64,000 bases of DNA from an uncultured Pelagibacteraceae bacterium (GTDB taxonomy: Bacteria; Pseudomonadota; Alphaproteobacteria; Pelagibacterales; Pelagibacteraceae). Location: positions 23,896 to 87,895 of the forward strand of contig CACKXQ010000004.1 in NCBI GenBank assembly GCA_902604245.1. Reading direction: 5' to 3'. Both the position numbers and the translations under genes were made by a program. The notes under the pieces are model-generated. The model made no database searches and was not told where the DNA came from. It worked only from the letters and a program-made list of their open reading frames with translations. The first letter of the stretch is position 1, and every line of letters starts with the position of its first letter. Below, piece by piece: positions 26,853-36,155 of this stretch.

Positions 26853-27980
26853 TTAGATTTGTTTTGACGCAAGTTCAGCACCTGCGACAAGTGCTTCAAG
26901 TTTTTTGTAAACAATATCTTCATCTACATTTCCATAGCCTGCAAAGGTACTAAATCCACAATCTGTTCCTGCCATTAATTGATTTGGCTCTAGTACTCTA
27001 GAAAAGGCTAAAATTCTGTGTTTTATAACATCTGGGTGTTCTATAAAGTTAGAAGTAGACTCAACAACTCCTGGAATAATAATCTTATCTTTTGGCACTT
27101 TTGTATTTTCAAATACTTCCCATTCATGGGCATGTCTAGGGTTAGCAGACTCTATTAAATATTTACTCACATTAGCCTTAAAAGCTAATCCAATTATTTT
27201 ATCTAAACCAATATCATGAGTATGAGGCCCTTCATAATTTCCCCAGCATATATGCATTCTTACTTTAGATGGATCTATATTAGATAATGAATTATTTAAA
27301 ACTTCCACATGTTTGTTAGCTCTTTCCAAAAAATCTTTTTCTGAAATTTCCTTGTAAATCATATGCCTTGATAATGCGAGATCTGGACAATCAATTTGAA
27401 TAGATAATCCATTCTCGGTTATTTTCTCATATTCAAACTTCATTATATCTGACAGTTTCTCAAGATACTCATCATCATTTTTATAAAACTTGTTGGGTAA
27501 AAAATTACATATAACTCCTGGAGATGGAGAATTCATAAATCCATCAGTATGTGAATTTTCTTCTAAGGCATTCTTAAAGTTTAAAATATCTTTGTTAACT
27601 GAAACCTCATCTTTTATTTTAAGTTCACTTGTACAACATGGTCTTTTATATGTTGGAGTACCACCTGATAGAATAAGTTTTTTTTTAAAAGATGGAAAAT
27701 CATCTAAGTCTTTTGGAGCTTTTCTTTCACTTTCTCCAGAGAAACCTTCAACTCTATCTTTAATGTAAGTTGCGTAACTTATTTTTGACATTTCTCCATC
27801 GCTAACAGAATCTATTCCGGTATTAATTTGCTTTTTTACAACTTCAGATACATTTTTTTTAACCACTGCATCAAAGCTGCTAATATCTATTTTTTCTTGA
27901 TTATCTTTAGAGGCAAGAAGACTGGAGAGTTCGTTTGATCTTGGTAAGCTACCAACATGTGTAGTTTTTATTTTAACCAT
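26853..27980 (-). CDS. MetE catalytic-core methyltransferase-like protein
   Basis: The 375-residue protein is the C-terminal (zinc) half of cobalamin-independent methionine synthase, without the N-terminal folate half. It has HVGSLPR, SDGEMSKISY, IQIDCPDLALS, MHICWGNYEGPHTHD and AGTDCGFSTF, which retain the His, Cys, Glu and Cys zinc ligands. Such core proteins take methyl groups from donors other than methylfolate. It overlaps the upstream SnoaL-like gene by eight bases, so it is part of a catabolic-looking operon rather than of methionine synthesis. Confidence 0.85.
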   Translation of the reverse strand: MVKIKTTHVGSLPRSNELSSLLASKDNQEKIDISSFDAVVKKNVSEVVKKQINTGIDSVSDGEMSKISYATYIKDRVEGFSGESERKAPKDLDDFPSFKKKLILSGGTPTYKRPCCTSELKIKDEVSVNKDILNFKNALEENSHTDGFMNSPSPGVICNFLPNKFYKNDDEYLEKLSDIMKFEYEKITENGLSIQIDCPDLALSRHMIYKEISEKDFLERANKHVEVLNNSLSNIDPSKVRMHICWGNYEGPHTHDIGLDKIIGLAFKANVSKYLIESANPRHAHEWEVFENTKVPKDKIIIPGVVESTSNFIEHPDVIKHRILAFSRVLEPNQLMAGTDCGFSTFAGYGNVDEDIVYKKLEALVAGAELASKQI

Positions 27981-28941
27981 TGTTCAATAATATTTGTTTC
28001 CATATAGCAACTTCATCAAATAAAACCCATTCTCTAATAATTGAGTTATTATTAAATTCAGCATGGTTAATACCCATTATAAATATTTTTTTATTTGATG
28101 CTTTACCATATTCATCACTTTCATTAGCATGTTCCCCTTCTAAAAACCATCTGATTGACACTCTTGGATTTTTCTCTGGCTCTTCTAAAAATCCAACATG
28201 CTCAATACTGAATTTTATATTTGTGAATATTTTCTTAATGGAATTCCATTTTTCAATAATATCTTCTCTTCCGTGACCAAGTTTATTTCCTGGCCAAAAT
28301 AAATTTGCAGCTCTGTCATAATCTTCATATTCGTAACTTTTATTAAAAATATTACTTAACACCTGCGTATATTTCTCAGCGATTGATCCATCTTTATAAC
28401 TCTCTGCTTTATAATCTGAATTTTTATCAGAATTAGCATCATACAATTTACTTGAATTTGATACGCCTCCTTCCTTTTCAATCATTTTTCTAGCAAACTC
28501 CTCTGGGGAATAACCAATCTGTCTGACCATTGCACCTTGATCTCTAACGATCCATTCATCATAAACTTGGTTATTCTTACAAGCACAGTCAGCAATAACC
28601 CTATAATAAATATCTTTACCAGTGGGTTCACCATAAAAGCCTTTTCCAAGATGAGTTCCTTTGCTTAAAATTCTATGAGATGAGTGATATCCCGTTTCAT
28701 CATTTCCATTCCAAATAACGTCCTCACCTAATAACTGTCTGTTTGGAAATTCTTTTAAAGTAGAATAAGTAGAATCTATAACAGGTTTGTTTCCATATGT
28801 AACACCAAATGGTGATCTAACAGGTATGTCATTGGTATAAAAGTCACCAATTGACTCAACATCTTTATTTTCCCAAATTTGTTCTGTGATTTTTAAAATA
28901 AAGTCTGGAAAATCTTTATATTTTTTATCAAAACCTCTCAT
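27973..28941 (-). CDS. Double SnoaL-like protein 1
   Basis: About 322 residues with two NTF2/SnoaL-type domains. The first is around FILKITEQIWENKDVESIGDFYT to YDEWIVRDQGAMVRQIG, the second around NIFNKSYEYEDYDRAANLFWPG to INHAEFNNNSIIREWVLFDEVA. The ATG at 28941 overlaps the cupin stop as TAATG and is preferred over a TTG six codons upstream. Function unknown; such proteins include ester cyclases and isomerases. Confidence 0.75.
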   Translation of the reverse strand: MRGFDKKYKDFPDFILKITEQIWENKDVESIGDFYTNDIPVRSPFGVTYGNKPVIDSTYSTLKEFPNRQLLGEDVIWNGNDETGYHSSHRILSKGTHLGKGFYGEPTGKDIYYRVIADCACKNNQVYDEWIVRDQGAMVRQIGYSPEEFARKMIEKEGGVSNSSKLYDANSDKNSDYKAESYKDGSIAEKYTQVLSNIFNKSYEYEDYDRAANLFWPGNKLGHGREDIIEKWNSIKKIFTNIKFSIEHVGFLEEPEKNPRVSIRWFLEGEHANESDEYGKASNKKIFIMGINHAEFNNNSIIREWVLFDEVAIWKQILLNNG

Positions 28942-29885
28942 TAGATGCTTGATACACAATTAAGATATGAAACTTCGCTTTCATTAATCTCAATATTAAC
29001 ATTCACACCTAATGGAACTGAAATAGTATCTTTAAAATTTATTTCTTTTGATAAATTTTCCATTTCAATTTTCCAATTTCCTTTTTGTGAAAAAAGTATT
29101 GTTGGTTTATTAAAAATTAAATTTTCAACTCTCCCTTTTTTTGATTTGAAACAACTCAAACTAAAACCTGTATCTTGTTTTATTATTGGATTAATAGACT
29201 TATCTTGAAATATGTTACCTAGTATATGTGAAATTTTAATATTATCTCCAATATTTATTTCATTTTGAATTCTATTGCTGAGACTGGATATATTACTTTG
29301 TAATTGATCTAACTTGTAATTATTAAATTTTTTTATTTCATCATTAGATATAGGTTCTAATAATCTCCTGCCATTTGGTATTGCTTTAATGTTTAGATCG
29401 ATTAATGAATTATCATCTAAAAGTGCCATACCTGTCTTTTTTGCTCTCTCTAATACCTCAGGTATCCAAGTAACAATTCCTGGATCATCACCTCCTAGCA
29501 CAACAAAAATTAAGCCTTCTTCATCTCCAGCATTTTCAAATGCTCTAAACATATTTGTTGGCATTGAAATAATGTCTCCTGGATTTAAAATCGCTTCATC
29601 TTTACCCTCAGACCCCCAATAAAATCTCCATTTACCTGAATATATTATGAATACCTCTGCTGTTAAATGGCTATGCAAACCCGATCCATTAAAAGGTTTT
29701 GCTGATACTGCACCTAAATTAAAACCATGGGGTTCAGATATTTTTATTGATTGGTCAGCGTCTTCTGCGACACCTGGACCTAAAATAGAATAGTTTTTTC
29801 TTTCTTTGTGTCCATCTAATTTACCTTCAACAAATGGTAAAGTGCTTGGAATTAAATCTTTAAATTTTGCTAGTCTAATATTCAT
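28941..29885 (-). CDS. Cupin-domain protein
   Basis: The 314-residue protein has a clear cupin in its first half: GSGLHSHLTAEVFIIYSGKWRFYWG gives the His-His-Glu metal set and NPGDIISMPTNMFRAFEN the second motif. The C-terminal third contains another beta-rich segment (WKIEMENLSKEI, ISVPLGVNV) that may be a degenerate second cupin. Possibly a dioxygenase, isomerase or ligand-binding protein for the transported substrate. First gene of its operon. Confidence 0.8.
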   Translation of the reverse strand: MNIRLAKFKDLIPSTLPFVEGKLDGHKERKNYSILGPGVAEDADQSIKISEPHGFNLGAVSAKPFNGSGLHSHLTAEVFIIYSGKWRFYWGSEGKDEAILNPGDIISMPTNMFRAFENAGDEEGLIFVVLGGDDPGIVTWIPEVLERAKKTGMALLDDNSLIDLNIKAIPNGRRLLEPISNDEIKKFNNYKLDQLQSNISSLSNRIQNEINIGDNIKISHILGNIFQDKSINPIIKQDTGFSLSCFKSKKGRVENLIFNKPTILFSQKGNWKIEMENLSKEINFKDTISVPLGVNVNIEINESEVSYLNCVSSI

Positions 29886-29937
29886 ATTTTTTTAATTATA
29901 ATATTGTGATACACGAATATTTCCAATAAATAAATAT

Positions 29938-31023
29938 ATGCAAATAGAACAATTTGATACAGGTCTAAAAACAAAAACAAATGTACAGAACATTGTTCTT
30001 TCACCTGAAAAAAATTTAGAAAATAAAAACTTAGTTAGAGGTTATTTAAATAAGATCATCACATCGGGAATAAATGAAATCGATAGTAATTTAGATGAAG
30101 CATTTATAGCTGATGTTAAGATAAATAGTTTTTATCCAATTAATGAATTTACAGGAGTTAAAAATTTAAAAGATAAAATTTGGTTACCATTATTTGAAGC
30201 ATTTCCTGATCTTGAAAGAAGAGAAAATATTGTTGTTGGAGGAGCTTTCAGAGATAAAATTTTGATAGGATCATACTCTGTTTTATCAGGTTATTTTAGA
30301 AATTCATGGCTAGGAATAAAACCAAATAATAAAATGATAAATCTTCGATGTTGTGAAATTCATGAGCTTAAAGAAAAAAAAATAATCGAGAGTCATATCT
30401 TAATTGATGTAATGGACTTTTTAAGACAATGTGGCATCTCCTCAATCAATCCATCAAGAGGTTCAGAGGGAGCTTGGCTTCCACCAATAAATACAGATGG
30501 GGTAAATTTTTTTGAAAAAGATTTAGAGGTTTCAAATTCAAATTTAAAACAAGCCTTGGAAATGGGTAGAAGTCTGAATATAAAACCAGAGAAAGAAAAT
30601 CTCTCAGATAATGAATTAAAAGAAAGATTATTAAATCATCCCCAAAAAGAATATTGGCATAAAAAAATGATTTGGTACGGTCCATGTGGAATTGGCACTT
30701 CAAGATCACTAGAGGGATTTATTGATATGCATCAATTACCATTTAGAAAATCATTTACTGAAAGAGATTATTTTAAGCTAGGACATTATTGTGAAATAGG
30801 GGATGGTAAATTTTCACTTTGTGCAGGTTGGCATAGTTTAGAGGCGAACTATGGTTCAAATGATTGGTTGGGATATAAAGCAAATAATCAAAAATTAACT
30901 ATGAGAGTTATGGATTTTTATCACCATGATGAGGGAAAAATCCGTGAAAATTGGGTACCAATTGATATACTTCACATTCTAAAACAAATCGGCATTGATG
31001 TTTTAGATAATATTAAAGGCTAA
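29938..31023 (+). CDS. Double SnoaL-like protein 2
   Basis: A 361-residue protein with two SnoaL-like domains: about residues 30-170 (VRGYLNKIITSGINEIDSN, ending ILIDVMDFLRQCG) and 240-355 (GIGTSRSLEGFIDMHQLPFR, ending WVPIDILHILKQIG). It shares the IDxxxxLxQxG ending in both halves, showing an internal duplication. It starts 52 bases from the divergent cupin operon and is followed one base later by a transporter ATPase. Confidence 0.8.
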   Translation: MQIEQFDTGLKTKTNVQNIVLSPEKNLENKNLVRGYLNKIITSGINEIDSNLDEAFIADVKINSFYPINEFTGVKNLKDKIWLPLFEAFPDLERRENIVVGGAFRDKILIGSYSVLSGYFRNSWLGIKPNNKMINLRCCEIHELKEKKIIESHILIDVMDFLRQCGISSINPSRGSEGAWLPPINTDGVNFFEKDLEVSNSNLKQALEMGRSLNIKPEKENLSDNELKERLLNHPQKEYWHKKMIWYGPCGIGTSRSLEGFIDMHQLPFRKSFTERDYFKLGHYCEIGDGKFSLCAGWHSLEANYGSNDWLGYKANNQKLTMRVMDFYHHDEGKIRENWVPIDILHILKQIGIDVLDNIKG

Positions 31024-31024
31024 A

Positions 31025-32074
31025 ATGGCAAATATAAAATTTACTGGAGTACATAAATCTTTTGGAACTAATAAGATTATTACAGATTTTAATTTATCAG
31101 GCAAGGATGATGAATTTCTTGTATTAGTTGGACCGTCTGGATGTGGGAAATCAACTTTGTTAAGAATGATCGCAGGTTTAGAAAAGATTGATGAAGGCGA
31201 AATATTTATTAATGATCAAAAAATAAATGATCTTCATCCTTCTAAACGACAAACAGCAATGGTATTTCAGTCATATGCTCTTTACCCTCATATGAACGTT
31301 TATGAAAATATGTCATTCGGGTTAAAGATAGAAAAGAGATCTAAAGAAGAAATCCAAACAAAAGTTATGCAGGCAGCAAAAATATTAAAGATAGAGGAAT
31401 TGCTGGAAAGAAGACCCAAACAATTGTCAGGAGGACAGAGACAAAGGGTTGCAATTGGAAGAGCAATTACAAGAAATCCAAAAATATTTTTATTTGATGA
31501 ACCTTTATCAAATTTAGATGCAGCACTAAGATCAGAAATGAGAGTTGAGATTTCAAAATTACACAATCAAATTAAAACAAATATGATTTATGTTACACAT
31601 GATCAAGTAGAGGCAATGACACTTGCCGATAGGATTGTAATTTTAAATCTTGGTAATATTGAACAAGTTGGAACCCCAGACGAAATTTACAATAATCCAG
31701 CAAACATTTTTGTAGCCCAATTTATTGGAACTCCAAAAATGAATATTTTACCTTTAAATAATGAAAATATAATTTCAGATAATAAAATTATTTTTTTAGG
31801 CAATGAAATCACTTTTGAAAAAACTAAATTTGATAAAAAGAAATATTTCTTAGGAATAAGACCTGAACATTTTAACTTATCTAGTGAATCACAATTTAAA
31901 TTTAAGCCTAAAATTGATCTTGTTGAAAACTTAGGAAATGAAAAGATTGTCTATATGAGTAACGACAACTTAGAACTTAGCGCAAAAATTTCTAGTCAGG
32001 AAGATTTTCAAAATCAGATTAATTTTGACTCCAAAGATATTTTTATTTTTGACGAAAACGGAAGAAGAATTTAA
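31025..32074 (+). CDS. Sugar-type ABC transporter ATPase (UgpC/MalK family)
   Basis: A 349-residue ATPase with Walker A GPSGCGKST (about 38), LSGGQRQRVA, FLFDEPLSNLDA, THDQVEAMTLADR, and a C-terminal TOBE-like domain with GIRPEHF. It is the only CUT1-type ATPase in the window and almost certainly energises the permeases at 23.6-25.5 kb on the other strand. Translational linkage to the SnoaL-like gene ties that protein to the same uptake system. Confidence 0.92.
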   Translation: MANIKFTGVHKSFGTNKIITDFNLSGKDDEFLVLVGPSGCGKSTLLRMIAGLEKIDEGEIFINDQKINDLHPSKRQTAMVFQSYALYPHMNVYENMSFGLKIEKRSKEEIQTKVMQAAKILKIEELLERRPKQLSGGQRQRVAIGRAITRNPKIFLFDEPLSNLDAALRSEMRVEISKLHNQIKTNMIYVTHDQVEAMTLADRIVILNLGNIEQVGTPDEIYNNPANIFVAQFIGTPKMNILPLNNENIISDNKIIFLGNEITFEKTKFDKKKYFLGIRPEHFNLSSESQFKFKPKIDLVENLGNEKIVYMSNDNLELSAKISSQEDFQNQINFDSKDIFIFDENGRRI

Positions 32075-32101
32075 ATTTTCTTTTATTACTTATAATTTGT
32101 T

Positions 32102-33007
32102 ATGAATTGGATAGTTGTTACAGTTATTGCTGCTTTTTTTCAAAATTTAAGGTCTTCATTTCAAAAAAAAATAAATAAAGATGTTTCAACAATAGCTTCA
32201 ACTTACGTAAGGTTTTCTTTTGCTTTACCTTTAGCATTAGTATTGTTTTTTATATATTTCAGAGAAGTTTCTGTAATTAATGAAATACTTAATCAACCAG
32301 GTTTTTTAATAAATGTAACTCTAGCATCAATTTTTCAAGTAATATTTACCTTCGTATTATTGTACTTATTTAAGTTTTCAAATTTTGTTGTTGGAACCTC
32401 GCTAAGTAAAACAGAAGTTGTTCAAGTAGCTATATTTGAATATCTAATATTAAATGAAAAATTGAGTAAGTTAGGAATTAGTGGCATTTTAATATCAACT
32501 TTAGGAGTAATAATTCTATCAATTAAAGATTTAAAATTTTTTTTATATAATATGTTTTCAAAAACTACATTAATAGGTTTGGTATCAGGTTTATTTTTAG
32601 CTTTGAGTATAGTTTATTTTAGATCTGCTGCCTTATCTTTAGAAAATTTTGACTCTAATTTTGAAAAAGTAATATCAACCTTACTTTTTGGATTATTAAT
32701 TCCAACAATTATTTTAACTTTATATCTTTTAGTCTTTGAAAAAAAAGAATTTAGAAAATTATATAATGATAGATATGATTGTATGTTAATTGGTATTGGA
32801 GGATTTTTTGCCTCACTATCATGGTTTTATGCATTTACTCTAATCCAAGCGTCTTTTGTAAGAGCAGTTGGTCAAATCGAATTATTATTTAGTTATTTTT
32901 CCTCAAAATATTTATTTAAAGAAAAAATAAAGTTAACAGAAATTCTAGGTATTTTTGTTTTTGTAATTGGAGTTAGTATTTTATTACTTTCTAGAGTTCA
33001 AAACTAA
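32102..33007 (+). CDS. EamA/DMT-family permease
   Basis: A 301-residue membrane protein with ten hydrophobic segments arranged as two five-helix repeats, and the EamA-type LLFSYFSSKYLFKEKI near the end. It is a drug/metabolite transporter relative with unknown substrate. It starts 27 bases after the ATPase and may export a by-product of the preceding system. Its last four bases overlap the opposing dehydrogenase gene. Confidence 0.83.
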   Translation: MNWIVVTVIAAFFQNLRSSFQKKINKDVSTIASTYVRFSFALPLALVLFFIYFREVSVINEILNQPGFLINVTLASIFQVIFTFVLLYLFKFSNFVVGTSLSKTEVVQVAIFEYLILNEKLSKLGISGILISTLGVIILSIKDLKFFLYNMFSKTTLIGLVSGLFLALSIVYFRSAALSLENFDSNFEKVISTLLFGLLIPTIILTLYLLVFEKKEFRKLYNDRYDCMLIGIGGFFASLSWFYAFTLIQASFVRAVGQIELLFSYFSSKYLFKEKIKLTEILGIFVFVIGVSILLLSRVQN

Positions 33008-34290
33008 TTTGAAAATCCATATTTTCTAAGTCTTACATCTCCAGTTCGAGCATGAGCCTCCATACCTTCATACCTTGAAATTCTTGCACATGCTGCACCT
33101 ACTTCTTTAGTAGACTCCTTAGTCATTCTTTGGAAACTTAAAGTTTTTATAAATTTTCCAACAAATAAACCGCCTGTATATTTTCCTGCACCTTTTGTTG
33201 GTAAAATATGGTTTGTTCCAGAACATTTATCTCCATAAGCAACCGTAGTTTCTTCTCCTATAAATAATGATCCATAATTTTTTAATCGATCATGAAACCA
33301 TTGAAGGTTTTTAGTTTGTATCTCTAAATGCTCAGGTGCATATTCATCACTAATTTTTGCCATTTCTTCATCCGTATCGCACAAAATAACTTCTCCATAA
33401 TCTCTCCAAGCTGCACCAGAGTTTTCTCGTGGCAAGTCTGGTAAGTCTGCAATTAATTCTGGAACTCTTTTCATAACGTATTCAGCTAATGACTTACTAG
33501 TAGTAAATAACCAAGCAGGAGAGTTGTAACCATGCTCTGCTTGCCCAACTAAATCAAAAGCAACTAATTCTGGGTCAGCTGTTTCGTCTGCTATGACGGC
33601 AATTTCTGTGGGACCAGCAAATAAATCTATACCTACTTTGCCAAATAAAATTCTTTTTGACTCTGCAACAAATTGATTTCCAGGACCAACAAGCATATCT
33701 GCGGGAGCATTACCAAAAAGACCATAAGTCATTGCAGCAATAGCTTGAACTCCACCTAAATTCATTATTACATCCGCTCCACACAAGTCAGCAGTATAAA
33801 CAATAGCTGGATGAACTCCCACTCCAGGTTTTGGCGAACTGCAAACAATAATATTTTTAACGCCTGCAACTTTTGCCGTTGTTACACTCATTACAGCTGA
33901 AGCTATATGAGCATATCTTCCAGCAGGTACATAACATCCTGCTGTATTAACAGGAATTAATTTTTGACCAGCAAATAATCCATCTGAAAGTTCAACTTCA
34001 AAATCTTGCCCATAATTTTTTAATTGTGCTTCAGCAAACTTTCTTACTCTCTCATGGGAAAATTGAATATCATCTTTGGTTTTAGGATTTAAATTCTTTT
34101 TAATTTGCTCAATTTTTTCTCTTGTAACTACGACTTCTCCTTCGTATTTATCAAATTTTTTTGATAATTCGATACATCCTTCTTCTTTTGTTTTCTCTAT
34201 GTCTTTTAGAATGTTCTCTACAATCTCTCTAGTTTTAGTATCATCAGTAGAAGATGTTTTTGGTGATTTCTTTAAATAATTTATTGCCAT
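33004..34290 (-). CDS. Histidinol-dehydrogenase-family enzyme, possibly sulfopropanediol dehydrogenase (HpsN-like)
   Basis: The 428-residue protein keeps the HisD zinc and catalytic sites: GQAEHG (Gln and His), YAPEHLE (Glu and His), YGDKCSGTNHILPT (Asp) and EGMEAHARTG (His). It lies with a phosphate acyltransferase, a BASS symporter and sulfonate-type genes rather than with his genes. The variants GGVQAIAAMTYGLFG and IDLFAGPTEI are typical of the catabolic HisD branch that includes HpsN, which oxidises dihydroxypropanesulfonate to sulfolactate. A true histidinol dehydrogenase cannot be excluded. Confidence 0.8.
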   Translation of the reverse strand: MAINYLKKSPKTSSTDDTKTREIVENILKDIEKTKEEGCIELSKKFDKYEGEVVVTREKIEQIKKNLNPKTKDDIQFSHERVRKFAEAQLKNYGQDFEVELSDGLFAGQKLIPVNTAGCYVPAGRYAHIASAVMSVTTAKVAGVKNIIVCSSPKPGVGVHPAIVYTADLCGADVIMNLGGVQAIAAMTYGLFGNAPADMLVGPGNQFVAESKRILFGKVGIDLFAGPTEIAVIADETADPELVAFDLVGQAEHGYNSPAWLFTTSKSLAEYVMKRVPELIADLPDLPRENSGAAWRDYGEVILCDTDEEMAKISDEYAPEHLEIQTKNLQWFHDRLKNYGSLFIGEETTVAYGDKCSGTNHILPTKGAGKYTGGLFVGKFIKTLSFQRMTKESTKEVGAACARISRYEGMEAHARTGDVRLRKYGFSN

Positions 34291-34332
34291 GTCTAAATCC
34301 TAATTTAATTATAATTTTTTTTCAATATTCAT

Positions 34333-35244
34333 TTAATCTAAAGCTACCACAGCTGCTGCAATAGAGGCTAGCCTTGCTGTCGCATCATCTGATCTACTAG
34401 TAATTACCACTGGAACTTTTCCTCCTATAACCACTCCTGCCGCACATGCTCCCATAAAATAAATCATCATTTTAACCAGGGCGTTTCCTGTTTCAACATT
34501 CGGAACTAATAATACGTCAGCATCTCCTGCAACTATATTTTTTATACCTTTTATCTCTGCTGATTTTTTTGACACGCTGTTATCAAATGCAAGAGGTCCA
34601 AAAATATCTGCATTTAAATTCTCCTGTTCAGCTAAATCACATATTTCTTTAGCATCCAGTGAACTTTGCATGCTATCTAAAACCTCCTCTGTTGCAGAAA
34701 GAATGGAGACTTTTGGTTTGGATATTTTAATTCTATGACAAAAATCAACTACATTTTTAAGAATATGCATTTTTGTTTTAACATTTGGATTAACATTGAG
34801 GGCTCCATCAGTTATTATTAAAGGTTTATCTTCTTTATCTAAAGTCATATGCCAAATGTGACTCAATCTTTTTTTACCAATTAAATTATATTTTCGTAAT
34901 AAAACTTCTTTCATCAAGATGTCAGTATGAATATGGCCTTTTACAATTATTTTAACTTTCTCATCCCCAGCAAGTTTTGCAGCAACTTTTGCTGTATTAT
35001 TTTCAACTGGTTCATTGATGATTTCAAAATCTGATATATCAAATTTTAAATCCTCAGCAGTTTTTTTAATTTCAATTTCATTACCTATTAAAACAGGTGT
35101 GATTAATTTTTCTTTAACCGAATCCATAATGGCTAACATAGGAAGTTTTTTACCTGCATTTACAATTGCAGCTTTTGCTCCTCTTTTATTATTAGCAATA
35201 TCAAGCAAATTGATGGGACAAACTGTAGATTTATCAGAAAGCAT
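34333..35244 (-). CDS. Phosphate acetyl/butyryltransferase family protein
   Basis: The 303-residue protein is of the PTA/PTB family: ITDGALNVNPNVKTKMHILKN, LSATEEV, and the C-terminal VPNVETGNALVKMMIYFMGACAAGVVIGG with the phosphate-binding SRSDDATARL. It interconverts an acyl-CoA and acyl phosphate. After Xsc-type cleavage of sulfoacetaldehyde, acetyl phosphate needs such an enzyme, which fits the local sulfonate theme. It is divergent from the BASS symporter and 42 bases before the HisD-like gene. Confidence 0.88.
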   Translation of the reverse strand: MLSDKSTVCPINLLDIANNKRGAKAAIVNAGKKLPMLAIMDSVKEKLITPVLIGNEIEIKKTAEDLKFDISDFEIINEPVENNTAKVAAKLAGDEKVKIIVKGHIHTDILMKEVLLRKYNLIGKKRLSHIWHMTLDKEDKPLIITDGALNVNPNVKTKMHILKNVVDFCHRIKISKPKVSILSATEEVLDSMQSSLDAKEICDLAEQENLNADIFGPLAFDNSVSKKSAEIKGIKNIVAGDADVLLVPNVETGNALVKMMIYFMGACAAGVVIGGKVPVVITSRSDDATARLASIAAAVVALD

Positions 35245-35306
35245 TGGATTATATATACTAAATAAATATTTAAACTAATATACAATTTATAATGTAAGGT
35301 TAAATA

Positions 35307-36155
35307 GTGGAAATAGTTACAAAAATAGCTCCAATCTCACTTGCTCTTATAATGCTAGGTCTTGGACTAGGATTAACTGGTCGTGATTTTTTAAGAGTGC
35401 TTAATAATCCAAAGGATTTTATAGTTGGTTTTATTTGCCAATTGATATTATTGCCAGTAGTTGCATACATCATTGTATTAATAATGGATTTACCCATTGA
35501 GATTGCTTTAGGTATTATGATAATCGCTGCTGCACCTGGAGGCGTGACTACAAATGTTATGACAAAATTTGCAAATGGAGATGTTGCATTATCTATCTCT
35601 TTAACCGCTATAATAAGTCTAATCAGTATTATTTCTGTGCCTTTTATTATTTTTAAATCTGCAGATTTATTAGGGAGCACAGGCATGTCTTCCAATCTTA
35701 CCATGACAGGTATTGCATTAAAAATGGCTTTAGTTGTTACCGTTCCTGTAATCTTAGGGATGACTATCAGAAAATTTGCGGTAAACTTTGTTTCGTCAAA
35801 TATTTCTATAATTGAGAAGATTACAATAGTTTTATTTCTAATTGTTTTTGCTGCAATTATAGTTGAAGAAAAAGATAATATTTTAAATTATTTTAAACAA
35901 GCAGGTATAGCTGCACTTACTCTTAATGTTGTTATGATATTGCTGTCATATTATATAGCAAAGTTCTTTGCATCAGGCGTTAAGCAAAGAAAGTGTATTT
36001 CAATTGAGTGTGGTCTTCAAAATGGGACATTAGCAATATTTGTGGCTACACAAATATTTAATGATATTAGTTATGTCATTCCAACAGCTGCATATGCCCT
36101 TATAATGTATTTAACAGGTTTTATTTTAATTTTTGTCCTACGGAAATCTACTTAA
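35307..36155 (+). CDS. Bile acid:Na+ symporter (BASS) family transporter
   Basis: A 282-residue membrane protein with about nine or ten helices and the BASS crossover motifs AAPGGVTTNVMTKFANGDVALS and CISIECGLQNGTLA. GTG is the start, with AAGG upstream at about seven bases. Bacterial members import organic acids and possibly sulfonated compounds with sodium. It shares a short divergent promoter with the acyltransferase. Its end overlaps the opposing regulator gene by eight bases. Confidence 0.88.
   Translation: MEIVTKIAPISLALIMLGLGLGLTGRDFLRVLNNPKDFIVGFICQLILLPVVAYIIVLIMDLPIEIALGIMIIAAAPGGVTTNVMTKFANGDVALSISLTAIISLISIISVPFIIFKSADLLGSTGMSSNLTMTGIALKMALVVTVPVILGMTIRKFAVNFVSSNISIIEKITIVLFLIVFAAIIVEEKDNILNYFKQAGIAALTLNVVMILLSYYIAKFFASGVKQRKCISIECGLQNGTLAIFVATQIFNDISYVIPTAAYALIMYLTGFILIFVLRKST

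Noticed and set aside
26853-27980. Reading this gene as full methionine synthase MetE
   Set aside because: It is half the MetE length and lacks the N-terminal folate-binding half; only the zinc core is present.
29389-29622. Plus-strand frame opposite the cupin gene
   Set aside because: The cupin motifs on the other strand are clear, and this frame has no start signal or domain.
35997-36028. CAAAATGGGACAT inside the BASS symporter gene, resembling the ACCCATTTTGG element
   Set aside because: It is within coding sequence, explained by the conserved CGLQNGTLA residues, and far from any start.
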